From assembly GCA_036488875.1 (NCBI GenBank), contig DASXGW010000015.1, positions 1 to 64,000 on the forward strand: a stretch of 64,000 nucleotides of DNA, read 5' to 3'. Positions 1-8,816 of the stretch are shown here, piece after piece. The notes below the pieces were generated by a model. That model ran no database searches and was not told the origin of the DNA. It saw nothing but the letters and a program-made list of their open reading frames with translations. A program made the translations under genes and the position numbers. This stretch comes from Candidatus Baltobacteraceae bacterium (GTDB lineage: Bacteria > Vulcanimicrobiota > Vulcanimicrobiia > Vulcanimicrobiales > Vulcanimicrobiaceae). The first letter of the stretch is position 1. The number at the start of each line of letters is the position of its first letter.

Positions 1-112
1 ACGGCCGCAGAAATGGCGCTCTATGCCTCAAAAGGGACACAAACCGCAAACTGACCATCCCTGGAAAGGCGACGTCCTGCCCCACACCTGGGGGGCCGTT
101 TCTGACGTGCGC
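1..112. other. Left window edge, no gene recognised
   Basis: No convincing reading frame, RNA gene or promoter was seen between the window edge and the stop codon of the UdgX gene. It may hold the end of a transcription unit cut by the window. Confidence 0.5.
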
Positions 113-775
113 TCAGGGGACCTCACCGCGTTGCGCTAACAGCGACTCCAGCGCCTCGGCAACGACGCGCAGATCCTCCTCGAACTTCGCCAGCTCGCGG
201 TGCCTCGTGGCCGAGTCCGGGGCTCGGAGGATCGACGAGGGGTGAACGGTCGCGATCACAGCGGCGGCCGGCACCAGACCCTCCAGAACGCGGCCTCGGT
301 TGGGCGTGAGCCGGAACTTCGGGCCGAGCAGCGCCTGGGCGGCCGTGGCCCCCAGGGCCACCACGATCGCCGGCTTGACGACCGCGATCTCGGCCTGCAG
401 CCACGGCTCGCAGGCGCGGATCTCGATCGTTCGCGGCTTGCTATGAATCCGGCGCTTTCCGCGGGTCACGAACTTGAAATGCTTGACGGCGTTGGTGACG
501 TACGCATCCTCGATCGCGATGCCGGCGCGTTCCATCGCGTCGCGCAGCACCCGACCGGCCGGCCCGACGAACGGGTGACCGGTACGATCCTCGCTGTCGC
601 CGGGCTGCTCGCCGACGAACATAACGCGTGCCCGCTTGGGGCCCTCGCCGAAAACCGTTTGCGTCGCGTGCTTGTAGAGATCGCATCCGCGACACTGCGC
701 CGCGTCTTCGCGCAAGGCGCGTAGCGAAAGTCGTTTCGGGAGGTACTGCGCCGCAGTCCGGGCTTTCATGCGCAA
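113..775 (-). CDS. udgX: UdgX-type uracil-DNA binding protein / uracil-DNA glycosylase superfamily
   Basis: A 220-residue member of the family 4/5-like, iron-sulfur uracil-DNA glycosylase superfamily. Motif 1 is GEQPGDSED (55-63), followed by the PFVGPAG segment, with HPSSILR at 178-184. The loop KRRIH at 107-111 is the signature of UdgX, in which the loop His attacks the deoxyribose and leaves the protein covalently bound to uracil-containing DNA; here that residue is His111. Cys28, Cys31 and Cys122 are likely cluster ligands. The role is recognition and repair of uracil in DNA in the cytoplasm. Assignment to UdgX rather than family 4 rests on the loop. It is divergent from the hemerythrin gene and stands alone. 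ATG start at 775; Met3 is an alternative. Confidence 0.9.
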   Translation of the reverse strand: MRMKARTAAQYLPKRLSLRALREDAAQCRGCDLYKHATQTVFGEGPKRARVMFVGEQPGDSEDRTGHPFVGPAGRVLRDAMERAGIAIEDAYVTNAVKHFKFVTRGKRRIHSKPRTIEIRACEPWLQAEIAVVKPAIVVALGATAAQALLGPKFRLTPNRGRVLEGLVPAAAVIATVHPSSILRAPDSATRHRELAKFEEDLRVVAEALESLLAQRGEVP

Positions 776-839
776 GACCGTACCCAGGTCGTCGCTTTTG
801 GGTAAACGAGTTTTTGCTTGAGGAAGGAGCTACAAAACG

Positions 840-1349
840 ATGGATGCGATCGCATTGCTTAAACGCGACCACACCGAAGTAAAAGAGATGTTCACGCAGG
901 TCGAAGAGCTAAGTGAGCGTGCCACCGCTACGCGCGCTAAGCTCTGCGAGAAGATCGTCCAGGCTCTGGACCTGCACACGAAGATCGAGGAGAACGTTTT
1001 CTACCCTGCGTTCCGGGCGCGGGCCGAGGATGAAGAAGAGCGCGAGAAGATCCTCGAAGCGTTCGAAGAGCACAACGTCGCCAAGATGCTCATCGGCGAG
1101 CTGCAGAATCTGGATCCGGCCGACGAAACGTTCCAGCCGAAACTCATGGTGCTGATCGAATCGGTTCGCCACCACATCAAAGAAGAGGAGGGCCAGCTCT
1201 TCAAAATGGCGCGCGACCTCTTCGACAAGGACGAGCTCAACGCGCTCGGCGAGGAGCTCGAAACGGCGAAAGCGGCGGGAGGCGAGGCGCCCGCAAAAGC
1301 CGGCACCCGCACCGGCGAGATCGAGAGCCGCCGGCCGGCCCGGCGCTGA
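840..1349 (+). CDS. Hemerythrin HHE cation-binding domain protein
   Basis: A 169-residue four-helix-bundle protein. Candidate di-iron ligands are His11, His46 with Glu50, His78, and His112 with Glu116, in the H...HxxxE...H...HxxxE spacing of the HHE family. No signal peptide is present, so it is cytoplasmic. Such proteins bind oxygen, NO or iron, or sense redox state; which applies here cannot be read from sequence. The C-terminal 35 residues are Ala/Lys/Arg-rich and look disordered. A good ribosome site (AGGAAGGAG) lies 7-15 bases upstream of the ATG. The gene precedes the fatty-acid kinase gene by 44 bases and could be read with it. Confidence 0.85.
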   Translation: MDAIALLKRDHTEVKEMFTQVEELSERATATRAKLCEKIVQALDLHTKIEENVFYPAFRARAEDEEEREKILEAFEEHNVAKMLIGELQNLDPADETFQPKLMVLIESVRHHIKEEEGQLFKMARDLFDKDELNALGEELETAKAAGGEAPAKAGTRTGEIESRRPARR

Positions 1350-1393
1350 ACTGCGGCTCAGGACCCTAAGAGCACAGCCGCGAAGCCGTCGGC

Positions 1394-2986
1394 GTGGACG
1401 TTATCGCGCTCGACGGCCGCGGCTATGCCAAGTTCTTAGCCGCCGGCACGTACTTCCTGCGGAAGTACCGCCAGGTCCTCAACGATCTCAACGTCTTCCC
1501 GGTGCCTGACGGCGACACCGGGACGAACATGTATTTGACCGTGCGATCGGCGATGCTCGAAGCCGCGAAGCTGCACGGCGAGCCGATCTCCGAAGTCGCG
1601 GCTCGAGCGGCCGAAGGCAGCCTGATGGGCGCACGCGGTAACTCCGGCGTAATCATTTCGCAAATGCTGCGCGGTTTCGCGCATCACGTGCGGCATCGCG
1701 CCGAGATCGACACGTTCGTGCTCGCAACCGGCATGCGCGAAGCGTCGGCCGCCGCGCGACAGGCCCTGATGCGGCCGGTCGAGGGCACGATTATCTCGGT
1801 CGCCGACGCCGCTGCCGACGCCGCGTATCATCTGGCGCTCAAGGAGCCCGACTTCTACCGTTTCGTCACCGGCGTGCTGCGCGCGGCCAACGATGCGCTC
1901 GACCGAACGCCCGACCAGCTTCCGGTACTAAAGGAAGCCGGAGTCGTCGACTCGGGCGGCGCCGGATTCGTCTACTTCCTCGAGGGAATTTTGAGTTTTC
2001 TTCCCGACGTCAAGGTTCGCGCGACGGCTTTTCCTCGCCGCCCCGTACGGCAGAACGTTTTCACGCAGCATCAAGTCGTCGGCGAAAATAAATTTTGTAC
2101 CGAGTTCGTCCTCGAGCAGGCGTCGATAAGCGTCCACGACCTGCGCCATCTGCTCGAGCCGCGCGGCGAGTCGCTGCTCGTGATCGGCGCGGAGCCGACG
2201 ATCAAAGTGCACCTGCATACCGATAGCCCCGAAAAAGTCAAGGAGATTGCCGGTAAGCACGGCGTGCTCACGCGCGTCAAAGTCGACAATATGGAGCAGC
2301 AGCACAACGTGCTCGTCGTCGACAAACCGGAGCGCGCGTATTCGATCGCTGCGATCGTGCCCGGCGACGGCTTCGACCGCATCGTCAAAGAACTCGGCGT
2401 CGAAGTCGTGGTATCGGGGGCGAAGAACCCGAGCGTTCGCGATCTGCTTTTGGCCGTCAACAAGTGCCTCAGCGACGTGGTCTATCTGTTCGTCAACGAC
2501 AAGAACGTTGCGCTCGCGGCAGCCGAAGTCACCAAGCTCACCGATAAGCACGTGCACGTCGTTGCGAGCAAAGACATTGTCGGCGGTATCGCGGGTCTAT
2601 TTGCGTTCCGCATCGTGGCCGGCGGCGCCGCGCCGAGCGACGAAGCGATCGCTTCGGCGGTCGCGGGCGCGCGCGGCGCGCAGGTCTTCATCGCCGGTAA
2701 GGATGCGACGCTGGACGGCGTCAGCGTCGGCCGCGGGAAGCCGGCCGCCGTGGTAGCAAACCGCTTGGTTGGCGGCGATAGCCTTGCCGGCGTCTCCCGG
2801 GGCGCATTGGAAGCGATGGGCGCGGCCGGCGGCGGCTTGATTACGGTCTACTACGGGGGCGCGCAGAAGGAACGGGACGCTCAGCGGATGAGCGAAGAGC
2901 TCCAAGCGGCATTTCCGGACGCCGACGTCGAATACTATTACGGCGGTATGAAAAACGCGGAGTTTTGGCTGTCGTTAGATGGGTAG
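1394..2986 (+). CDS. fakA: DAK2-domain fatty acid kinase FakA (YloV family)
   Basis: A 530-residue kinase with an N-terminal DhaL/DAK2 ATP-binding domain and C-terminal DegV-like regions. The metal/ATP motif PVPDGDTGTN at 36-45 is intact, as is the GARGNSGVI segment. FakA phosphorylates fatty acids presented by a DegV-type FakB carrier, giving acyl-phosphate for phospholipid synthesis. The next two genes encode PlsX, which interconverts acyl-phosphate and acyl-ACP, and a FakB candidate, so the cluster fits one pathway. GTG start at 1394. It overlaps plsX by 8 bases, implying translational coupling. Confidence 0.88.
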   Translation: MDVIALDGRGYAKFLAAGTYFLRKYRQVLNDLNVFPVPDGDTGTNMYLTVRSAMLEAAKLHGEPISEVAARAAEGSLMGARGNSGVIISQMLRGFAHHVRHRAEIDTFVLATGMREASAAARQALMRPVEGTIISVADAAADAAYHLALKEPDFYRFVTGVLRAANDALDRTPDQLPVLKEAGVVDSGGAGFVYFLEGILSFLPDVKVRATAFPRRPVRQNVFTQHQVVGENKFCTEFVLEQASISVHDLRHLLEPRGESLLVIGAEPTIKVHLHTDSPEKVKEIAGKHGVLTRVKVDNMEQQHNVLVVDKPERAYSIAAIVPGDGFDRIVKELGVEVVVSGAKNPSVRDLLLAVNKCLSDVVYLFVNDKNVALAAAEVTKLTDKHVHVVASKDIVGGIAGLFAFRIVAGGAAPSDEAIASAVAGARGAQVFIAGKDATLDGVSVGRGKPAAVVANRLVGGDSLAGVSRGALEAMGAAGGGLITVYYGGAQKERDAQRMSEELQAAFPDADVEYYYGGMKNAEFWLSLDG

Positions 2987-4007
2987 CACGAGCAACGGAA
3001 GGCCGCGCATAGCGGTCGACGCAATGGGGGGCGATCACGCGCCCGAAGAAATCGTGGCTGGGGCGCTCCTGGCGGCGGCCGAATCGGATGCGACCGTTAC
3101 GCTCGTCGGCGACGAAACAGCGGTTCGCAAGCTGTTAAAGGGCCCGGCGGCCGAACGAATCACGGTCGTTCACGCACCCGAAGCCGTTCCGATGGATCTC
3201 GCGCCGTCGGCAGCACTGCGCTCTTCGGAGCGCACGTCGCTAGGTGTCGCGGTCGGACTCATCAAGAAAGGCGAGGCCGACGCGGTCGTCTCGGCCGGAA
3301 ACAGCGGCGCATTCTTGGCGATTGCGTTCGTCCGGCTGCGCACGATCGAAGGGATCTCGCGCCCGGCAATTGCGACCATCTGGCCCGCCCTCAACGGTCC
3401 CACCGTGATGCTCGATTCCGGCGCGAACGTCGACTGCCGTCCCGAGTGGCTCGTGCAGTTCGGCGTCATGGGCTCCGCATACGCCAAGGCCGTGCTCGAT
3501 ATTCCCGAGCCGCGCGTCGGGTTGCTGTCGAACGGCGAGGAGCGCACGAAAGGCAATCAACAGGTTCTCGAAGCGGCAAAGCTGCTCGAGGCCGCGCCCG
3601 TGAAGTTCATCGGCAACGTCGAGGGTCGCGACATGTTTCACAATGCCGCCGACGTCGTTGTCGCCGACGGATTCGTCGGCAACGTGGTGCTCAAGACGGC
3701 AGAAGGGTTAATCTCCGCTTTCGGCGGTGTGATGCGCGACACGCTTCTCGGCGGCAACATTTTGACGAAGTTCGGCGCGGTCATGCTCTCGCCGGCGTTG
3801 CGCAAGCTGCGCAGCAACTACGACTGGGAAACCTACGGCGGCGCGCCGCTGCTGGGCTTGCGCGGAAACTGCATCTACACGCACGGACGCGCGAGCCGCA
3901 GCGCGATCAAGCACGCAATCCTGGCGGCGGTTAAAGAAGTCGATCGCGACGTCGTGGGCAAGATCAGCGAGCTGATCGCGCCGCACGTCACTACCCCGGT
4001 ACCCTAA
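2979..4007 (+). CDS. plsX: Phosphate acyltransferase PlsX
   Basis: A 342-residue enzyme with the family N-terminus (IAVDAMGGDHAPEEIV) and the later GGAPLLGLRG segment typical of PlsX. It makes acyl-phosphate from acyl-ACP and phosphate, the substrate of PlsY in glycerol-3-phosphate acylation; it is a soluble peripheral membrane protein. Length matches the family (about 330-345). The ATG start lies inside the end of fakA, and the stop codon overlaps the start of the following fakB-like gene (TAATG), so fakA, plsX and fakB form a tightly coupled operon. Confidence 0.95.
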   Translation: MGSTSNGRPRIAVDAMGGDHAPEEIVAGALLAAAESDATVTLVGDETAVRKLLKGPAAERITVVHAPEAVPMDLAPSAALRSSERTSLGVAVGLIKKGEADAVVSAGNSGAFLAIAFVRLRTIEGISRPAIATIWPALNGPTVMLDSGANVDCRPEWLVQFGVMGSAYAKAVLDIPEPRVGLLSNGEERTKGNQQVLEAAKLLEAAPVKFIGNVEGRDMFHNAADVVVADGFVGNVVLKTAEGLISAFGGVMRDTLLGGNILTKFGAVMLSPALRKLRSNYDWETYGGAPLLGLRGNCIYTHGRASRSAIKHAILAAVKEVDRDVVGKISELIAPHVTTPVP

Positions 4008-4861
4008 TGGCTACCGCGATCGTCACCGATTCCACGTCGGACATCGAACCCGCCAGGGCCGCGGAGCTCGGCATCACCGTCGTGCCGCTGTTCGTGCTAT
4101 TCGGCGAGCGCGGATACAAAGATTACGTCGAGCTGTCGCGCAGCGAGTTTTATCACAAGCTGCAAAACGAATCCGTCCTGCCGATTACCTCGCAGCCGAC
4201 CGCGGCAATGTACGAAGAAGCCTTTAAACCGCTGGCGGAAGCCGGCGACGACATTCTCTGCATCGCGATATCGTCGCACCTGTCCGGTACGATGAACGCG
4301 GCGCGTGCCGGCGCCGAGCGCTTTCCCAACGCGCGAATCACCATCTACGACTCGGAAAGCGTTGCCGGCGGTTTGGGCATGATGGTCCTGCGCGCGCGCG
4401 AGCTCGCGACCGGGGGCGCGAGCGTGCCGGACATCGTCGCCGAGCTCGACCGGTGGCGCGCGACGCAGCGGCTGTATGCGTGCATTCCCGACCTCTCGCA
4501 TCTGCAGCGCACCGGTCGCATCGGCAAGGCGCGCGCCGTGTTAGGTACGCTGATGAAAATCGTGCCGGTGCTGGCCCTCAAAGACGGCCAAGTCGGTGCC
4601 GAGGCGCAAGTGCGAACGTTTGCGCGCGCGCAAGACACGATGCTCGATTTGCTCGTGGCTGCCGCGCCCGATCCGGCGTCCGCGCGGTTCCTCGTCGTGC
4701 ACACGAACGCGCCGCACCTCGCCGCCGCGGCGATGGGCAAGCTGCGCGACCGGTTGAACGGAGCCGTGCCGAAGATGCTGGAGATTTGGGAAGCCGGACC
4801 GGTAATCGCAACGCACGCCGGCGCCGGTGCGGTGGGCGCATGCGTCGCGCAGGGAGCGTAG
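4007..4861 (+). CDS. fakB: DegV family fatty-acid-binding protein FakB
   Basis: A 284-residue DegV-fold protein. The N-terminus IVTDSTSDIE is the family's first fatty-acid-head-group motif, and the region ISSHLSGTMNAA plus the later Thr/Arg segment (SHLQRTGRIGKA) are conserved. FakB proteins bind one fatty acid and deliver it to FakA for phosphorylation. Position immediately after plsX and two genes after fakA supports the role. The ATG overlaps the plsX stop. The acyl-chain preference cannot be told from sequence. Confidence 0.9.
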   Translation: MATAIVTDSTSDIEPARAAELGITVVPLFVLFGERGYKDYVELSRSEFYHKLQNESVLPITSQPTAAMYEEAFKPLAEAGDDILCIAISSHLSGTMNAARAGAERFPNARITIYDSESVAGGLGMMVLRARELATGGASVPDIVAELDRWRATQRLYACIPDLSHLQRTGRIGKARAVLGTLMKIVPVLALKDGQVGAEAQVRTFARAQDTMLDLLVAAAPDPASARFLVVHTNAPHLAAAAMGKLRDRLNGAVPKMLEIWEAGPVIATHAGAGAVGACVAQGA

Positions 4862-5986
4862 TTGCTCGGCGTTTACGTTCATTTGCCGTTTTGTCCGTAT
4901 CTGTGCCCGTACTGCGATTTTGCGAAATGGCCGCTGCGCGCGAGCGCTGCCAAGCAATATCTCGCGGCACTGTACGCCGAACTGCAATCGTCGCCGCGCG
5001 AAGCCGCCGCCACGCTTTTTCTCGGCGGAGGAACGCCCAACGCGTACGACGCGGAAACCCTCGCCGAGCTCGTTACTCGTCTGCGCAGCCATTACGCGAT
5101 GCCCGACGGTGCCGAGGTCAGCATCGAGATCAATCCCGAGCTCGTACGCGACGGCGACTTTACGCGGTACCGCGAGGCGGGGATTACGCGCGTTTCCATC
5201 GGCGTGCAATCGTTTGTTCCCGCTGAGATCGCAGTGCTGGGACGCAAGCACGCACCCGACGACATTGTGAAGGTCGTGACGACGGCGCGAAACGCCGGCA
5301 TCGCGTCGATGTCCCTCGATCTCATCTTCGCCGTACCCGGTCAAACGCCGCAGTCGTGGCGCGCGTCGCTCGATCGAGCTATCGCGCTCGACGTCGATCA
5401 CATTTCGACCTACGGGCTGACGGTCGAAGCCAATACGCCGTACGCGGCATGGCAGCTGCGCGAACCGGCCGCGTTTCTCGATGACGGCCGTGAAGCCGAA
5501 CTGTACGCGATCGCGCTTGAGGCGCTTCACGCGGCCGGATACGAGCAGTACGAAATCAGCAACTTCGCGCGCAGTGGGCACCGCTGCGCACATAACGCCC
5601 ATTACTGGGCCAACGGCGAGTATGTGGGCTTAGGGGTCGGTGCCGCGTCGTATCGCGCCGGCCTACGCTCCGTGCACACACGCTCCTTGGAGCGCTACGA
5701 GACCGCGGCGCTGGCCGGCGAGGAGATCCCCTCCGAAGGCGAGCGGCTGGATGCCCTGCACCGAGCCGGCGAGGCGATTATGCTCGCTCTGCGCACCACG
5801 CAAGGGGTCCGGCTGAGGGAGTTCAAAGAGCGATACGGCGTCGATGTCGTCGAGCACTACGCACCCGTGCTCGCGCGCTACTCCGAGGTGGGGCTGCTCG
5901 AACGAACCGGCGATTCTATGCGGCTGACCGAGCGTGGGCGGTTCGTCGCCAACGACGTTTGCGGGGCCTTCGTAACATTCGATTAA
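4862..5986 (+). CDS. hemW: Radical SAM heme chaperone HemW
   Basis: A 374-residue radical SAM protein with the CxxxCxxC cluster motif (CPYLCPYC, residues 11-18) near the N-terminus, the LFLGGGTPN segment and the C-terminal HemN-type domain. It lacks the N-terminal extension of true coproporphyrinogen dehydrogenase HemN, so it is best called HemW, a heme chaperone. The start is TTG at 4862, directly after the fakB stop; the third reading residue begins the conserved VYVHLPFC segment, so little N-terminal extension is possible. It overlaps the next gene by 28 bases. Confidence 0.88.
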   Translation: MLGVYVHLPFCPYLCPYCDFAKWPLRASAAKQYLAALYAELQSSPREAAATLFLGGGTPNAYDAETLAELVTRLRSHYAMPDGAEVSIEINPELVRDGDFTRYREAGITRVSIGVQSFVPAEIAVLGRKHAPDDIVKVVTTARNAGIASMSLDLIFAVPGQTPQSWRASLDRAIALDVDHISTYGLTVEANTPYAAWQLREPAAFLDDGREAELYAIALEALHAAGYEQYEISNFARSGHRCAHNAHYWANGEYVGLGVGAASYRAGLRSVHTRSLERYETAALAGEEIPSEGERLDALHRAGEAIMLALRTTQGVRLREFKERYGVDVVEHYAPVLARYSEVGLLERTGDSMRLTERGRFVANDVCGAFVTFD

Positions 5987-7083
5987 CCGGAAGTAATCTC
6001 TCAGCGACGGTCCTTCGCGCCGCGTTTATCGTGGTCTTCGGCGTGACGGGCTTCTTGCTCGGTCGCGAGGCGTACTACAATCTGTTCTCGCTGCACTTCG
6101 CAAGCGAAGGTTTGCAGTACACGTTTCTCATTCTTTCGCCGGTTCTCGGGGCGATCATCGGCGCGCTGCTGGCGCCGCTCGCGCAGTCGCTCTTCGAAGG
6201 CGAGCTCGAGCTGGTCGAGCGCGCCATGGAACGGCTGTCGCCGGCGGAAATTGCCGGTGGGGCGGTCGGCCTTATCGTCGGTTTGGTGATCGCCTACCTC
6301 ATCAAGAGCATCGCGTTCGAGTTCGTCTCCGGCGGCGGCAAAGCGGGAACGTACGTCGCGATCGTCGTGTATCTCATCGTCGCGGTTTTTGCCGCATACC
6401 TGGGCGCGCGCGTTGGCGCAAAGACGCGGATCGTTCCGGTCGCGCGTTCGGCCGCCGGCTCGTCGTCGGTTCCCAAGCTCGTCGATACGTCGGCCATCGT
6501 CGACGGGCGTATCGTCGAGGTCGTCGAGAGCGGCTTCTTGGATGGCAGCCTGGTCGTGCCGCGTTTCGTGCTGCGCGAGCTCCAGGCGATCTCCGATTCC
6601 ACCGATCCGCTCAAGCGTACGCGCGGGCGGCGCGGTTTCGACGTGCTGTCAAAGCTGCAAGAGCTGTCGTCATTCGAGATTTCCGAGCGCGACTTCGCCG
6701 ACATGGCGCCGGGCAACGTCGACGCGCGCCTGGTGCGCCTCGCGCAAGAGCTCGGCGCGAAGCTGATCACCACCGATTACAACCTCAATCGCGTCGCGCA
6801 CGTCGAAGGCGTGGCGGTGCTCAATCTCAACGAGCTCGCCAATGCCGTCAAACCGGTCGTTTTGCCGGGCGAAGAGCTGCGCATCGCCGTCGTGCGCGAA
6901 GGCAAAGAGATGCATCAAGGCGTCGGCTACCTCGAAGACGGCACGATGATCGTGGTCGAGCACGGACGCCGGCTGATCGGCGAAGAGAGCGACGTCGTCG
7001 TTACGAGCGTGCTGCAAACCGCTGCGGGACGCATGATCTTCGCACGGCTCAAGCGCGACAATCCCGCGGAGGCGCGGCATTGA
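5959..7083 (+). CDS. Membrane PIN-TRAM domain protein (YacL family)
   Basis: A 374-residue protein. Residues about 18-150 hold several hydrophobic membrane segments, about 172-285 a PIN nuclease domain (KLVDTSAIVDGRI with Asp176 and Asp182, plus a later TTDYNLN motif), and about 300-362 a TRAM RNA-binding domain. This is the YacL arrangement found just upstream of ispD in Bacillus, and the gene has the same position here. PIN domains are metal-dependent ribonucleases; the substrate of YacL proteins is not established. The start is probably TTG at 5959 inside hemW; a later start before the first helix is possible. Confidence 0.85.
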   Translation: MRGLRNIRLTGSNLSATVLRAAFIVVFGVTGFLLGREAYYNLFSLHFASEGLQYTFLILSPVLGAIIGALLAPLAQSLFEGELELVERAMERLSPAEIAGGAVGLIVGLVIAYLIKSIAFEFVSGGGKAGTYVAIVVYLIVAVFAAYLGARVGAKTRIVPVARSAAGSSSVPKLVDTSAIVDGRIVEVVESGFLDGSLVVPRFVLRELQAISDSTDPLKRTRGRRGFDVLSKLQELSSFEISERDFADMAPGNVDARLVRLAQELGAKLITTDYNLNRVAHVEGVAVLNLNELANAVKPVVLPGEELRIAVVREGKEMHQGVGYLEDGTMIVVEHGRRLIGEESDVVVTSVLQTAAGRMIFARLKRDNPAEARH

Positions 7084-7781
7084 CGGCAGCCGCATCCTGG
7101 GCGGCAGTAATCGTCGCGGCCGGTCGCGGCACGCGCTTCGGACGCCCGAAACAGTTTCTCGAGCTGGCCGGATTGCCCATGGTCGGATGGTCGATTCGCA
7201 CGTTTGCGGGAATGCCCGAGATCGACGAGGTCGTTATCGCCACCGAGATCGACTGGATCGAGCGCATGCGCGAGTTGAGCGCGAGCGTGGCACCGCATCG
7301 AACCGTCACGGTCGTTGCCGGCGGCTCGTCGCGTCAAGCCAGCGTCTTTGCGGGCGTGCGCGCGGTTTCCGAGCGCTGTGACGCGGCGTTCGTGCACGAC
7401 GGCGCGCGTCCGCTCGTGCGCGAAGACGACGTGCGAGCCGGCATGGCCGAAGTTCGCGCAGGCCGCGCCGCGCTGCTCGCCGCTCCGGTCGTCGACACGA
7501 TCAAAGTCGTCGATGCCGCGACGCGCGCGGTGCGCGAAACGCTGGACCGCTCGCAGTTGTGGGCGGCGCAGACGCCGCAGTTCGCGTTGCGCTCCGATCT
7601 GTTGCGCGCGCACGAGCGCGCGCTCGCCGACGGTATCGATGCGACCGACGACGCCGCACTGCTCGAACGGATCGGCGTCGAAGTCGCCGTCGTTGCGTCG
7701 ACCACCGAAAACTTCAAAGTCACCCTGCCCGAGGACGTCGCGCGCGCGGAAGCTTTTCTACGAGAGCGTATCGCGGGATGA
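7080..7781 (+). CDS. ispD: 2-C-methyl-D-erythritol 4-phosphate cytidylyltransferase IspD
   Basis: A 233-residue cytidylyltransferase of the MEP isoprenoid pathway, making CDP-methylerythritol from MEP and CTP. The nucleotide-binding N-terminus AAVIVAAGRGTRFG with the following RPKQF is intact, as are VHDGARP and the TPQ segment. TTG start overlapping the TGA of the preceding gene. It overlaps ispF by 4 bases (ATGA). Adjacent ispD-ispF genes are common and often fused as IspDF; here they are separate. Confidence 0.95.
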   Translation: MTAAASWAAVIVAAGRGTRFGRPKQFLELAGLPMVGWSIRTFAGMPEIDEVVIATEIDWIERMRELSASVAPHRTVTVVAGGSSRQASVFAGVRAVSERCDAAFVHDGARPLVREDDVRAGMAEVRAGRAALLAAPVVDTIKVVDAATRAVRETLDRSQLWAAQTPQFALRSDLLRAHERALADGIDATDDAALLERIGVEVAVVASTTENFKVTLPEDVARAEAFLRERIAG

Positions 7782-8254
7782 GGATCGGCCACGGCTTCGA
7801 CGCGCATACGTTGGTGGAAGGCCGCAAGCTCATCTTGGGGGGCGTCGCGGTTCCGTTCGAGCGCGGCGCGTTGGGACACTCCGATGCCGACGTGTTGGCG
7901 CACGCGATTGCCGATGCGATTCTCGGTGCTGCGGCCCTGGGCGATTTGGGCGGCCGTTTCCCCGATACCGACGCGCGCTGGAAGGATGCCGATTCGATGC
8001 AGCTTCTGGCGCAATGTGCCGACGACGTCAGGGACGCGGGCTTTCGCGTGATCAACGTCGACGCCACCATTGTCGTCGACCGCCCGAAACTCGCTCCGTT
8101 CGTGGCGGCGATGCGGCAGAGCGTCGCGGCGCGACTGCGCGTCGACGTCAATGCCGTCAGCGTCAAAGCCAAGACCAGCGAGGGAATGGGTTATACCGGC
8201 GACGGCAGCGGTATCGCCGTCTATGCCGTCGCGCTGCTCGACGAAGCGAAGTGA
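7778..8254 (+). CDS. ispF: 2-C-methyl-D-erythritol 2,4-cyclodiphosphate synthase IspF
   Basis: A 158-residue MEP-pathway enzyme that cyclises CDP-methylerythritol 2-phosphate with loss of CMP. Zinc ligands Asp8, His10 and His42 are in the conserved contexts GFDAH and LAHAIADA; the C-terminus carries the KAKTSEGMGYTG segment. The ATG at 7778 was chosen because it gives the family length and N-terminus (MRIGHGFDAH) and overlaps the ispD stop (ATGA). The frame is open further upstream, but that part has no homology and lies within ispD. Confidence 0.96.
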   Translation: MRIGHGFDAHTLVEGRKLILGGVAVPFERGALGHSDADVLAHAIADAILGAAALGDLGGRFPDTDARWKDADSMQLLAQCADDVRDAGFRVINVDATIVVDRPKLAPFVAAMRQSVAARLRVDVNAVSVKAKTSEGMGYTGDGSGIAVYAVALLDEAK

Positions 8255-8805
8255 CCCGCGACGAGCTGGCGGAAGCGATGCAGCGCTGGGGCGTGCTCGA
8301 GGATCCCGCGCCTCCGGCGGCGTTGCGCTGGATCGACACGTTCTTGGATGCGTACGGCGCGGAAGTTCGCGACGTCGACGACGCCAAGCCCTTCGTCGCC
8401 GCCCTTCGCATGGAATCGTGCATCATTCCGGCGCTGGAACTCGAGCGTCTACGCTCGCGCGACGTCTTGTATTTTCTGGACACGATCGGCCAATACGTCG
8501 ATCATCAAGCGGAGCTGCGCGGTCTACCGCTGGAGCACGACGTGCCGGTCATGGCAGCGGAGTTCGGAATCGCGGCCGACGACGCGTTTGCGGCACTGCG
8601 CATGGCGCTCACCGGCGAGAAAGCGGGACCGCCGCTGGAACTGCTCTTCCCGCTGCTGGGTCACGATCGCATTCTCATCCGGATCGGTGCCGTCAACTCA
8701 CGGCTGCTTCACGGGCGCGGCCTCGACCCGATCAAGTTCGGTCCCGGGGGGGAGCCGTTCGAGCCCATCAAGGGGAAAAAACCTGGCGTTGACGAGACGG
8801 GTTAG
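8251..8805 (+). CDS. Stand-alone GluRS C-terminal anticodon-binding-like domain (gltX remnant or paralogue)
   Basis: A 184-residue protein whose second half (about residues 110-150) contains ALRMALTGEKAGPPLELLF followed by PLLGHDRILIRI, the closing helices of the anticodon-binding domain of bacterial glutamyl-tRNA synthetase. There is no HIGH or KMSKS catalytic motif and no room for one. In Bacillus the order is ispD, ispF, gltX, cysE, cysS; this gene occupies the gltX slot. The GTG start overlaps the ispF stop (GTGA), and the gene ends 11 bases before cysE. It may be the leftover of gltX after loss of the catalytic part, or a separate tRNA-binding factor. Good overlap with its neighbours and an open frame argue that it is expressed. 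Confidence 0.72.
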   Translation: MTRDELAEAMQRWGVLEDPAPPAALRWIDTFLDAYGAEVRDVDDAKPFVAALRMESCIIPALELERLRSRDVLYFLDTIGQYVDHQAELRGLPLEHDVPVMAAEFGIAADDAFAALRMALTGEKAGPPLELLFPLLGHDRILIRIGAVNSRLLHGRGLDPIKFGPGGEPFEPIKGKKPGVDETG

Positions 8806-8816
8806 ACTACTACAGT

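Noticed and set aside
7315-8250. Long upstream extension of the GluRS C-terminal-domain frame
   Set aside because: It runs out of frame through ispD and ispF, is Arg-rich, and cannot provide the HIGH/KMSKS catalytic core of GluRS.
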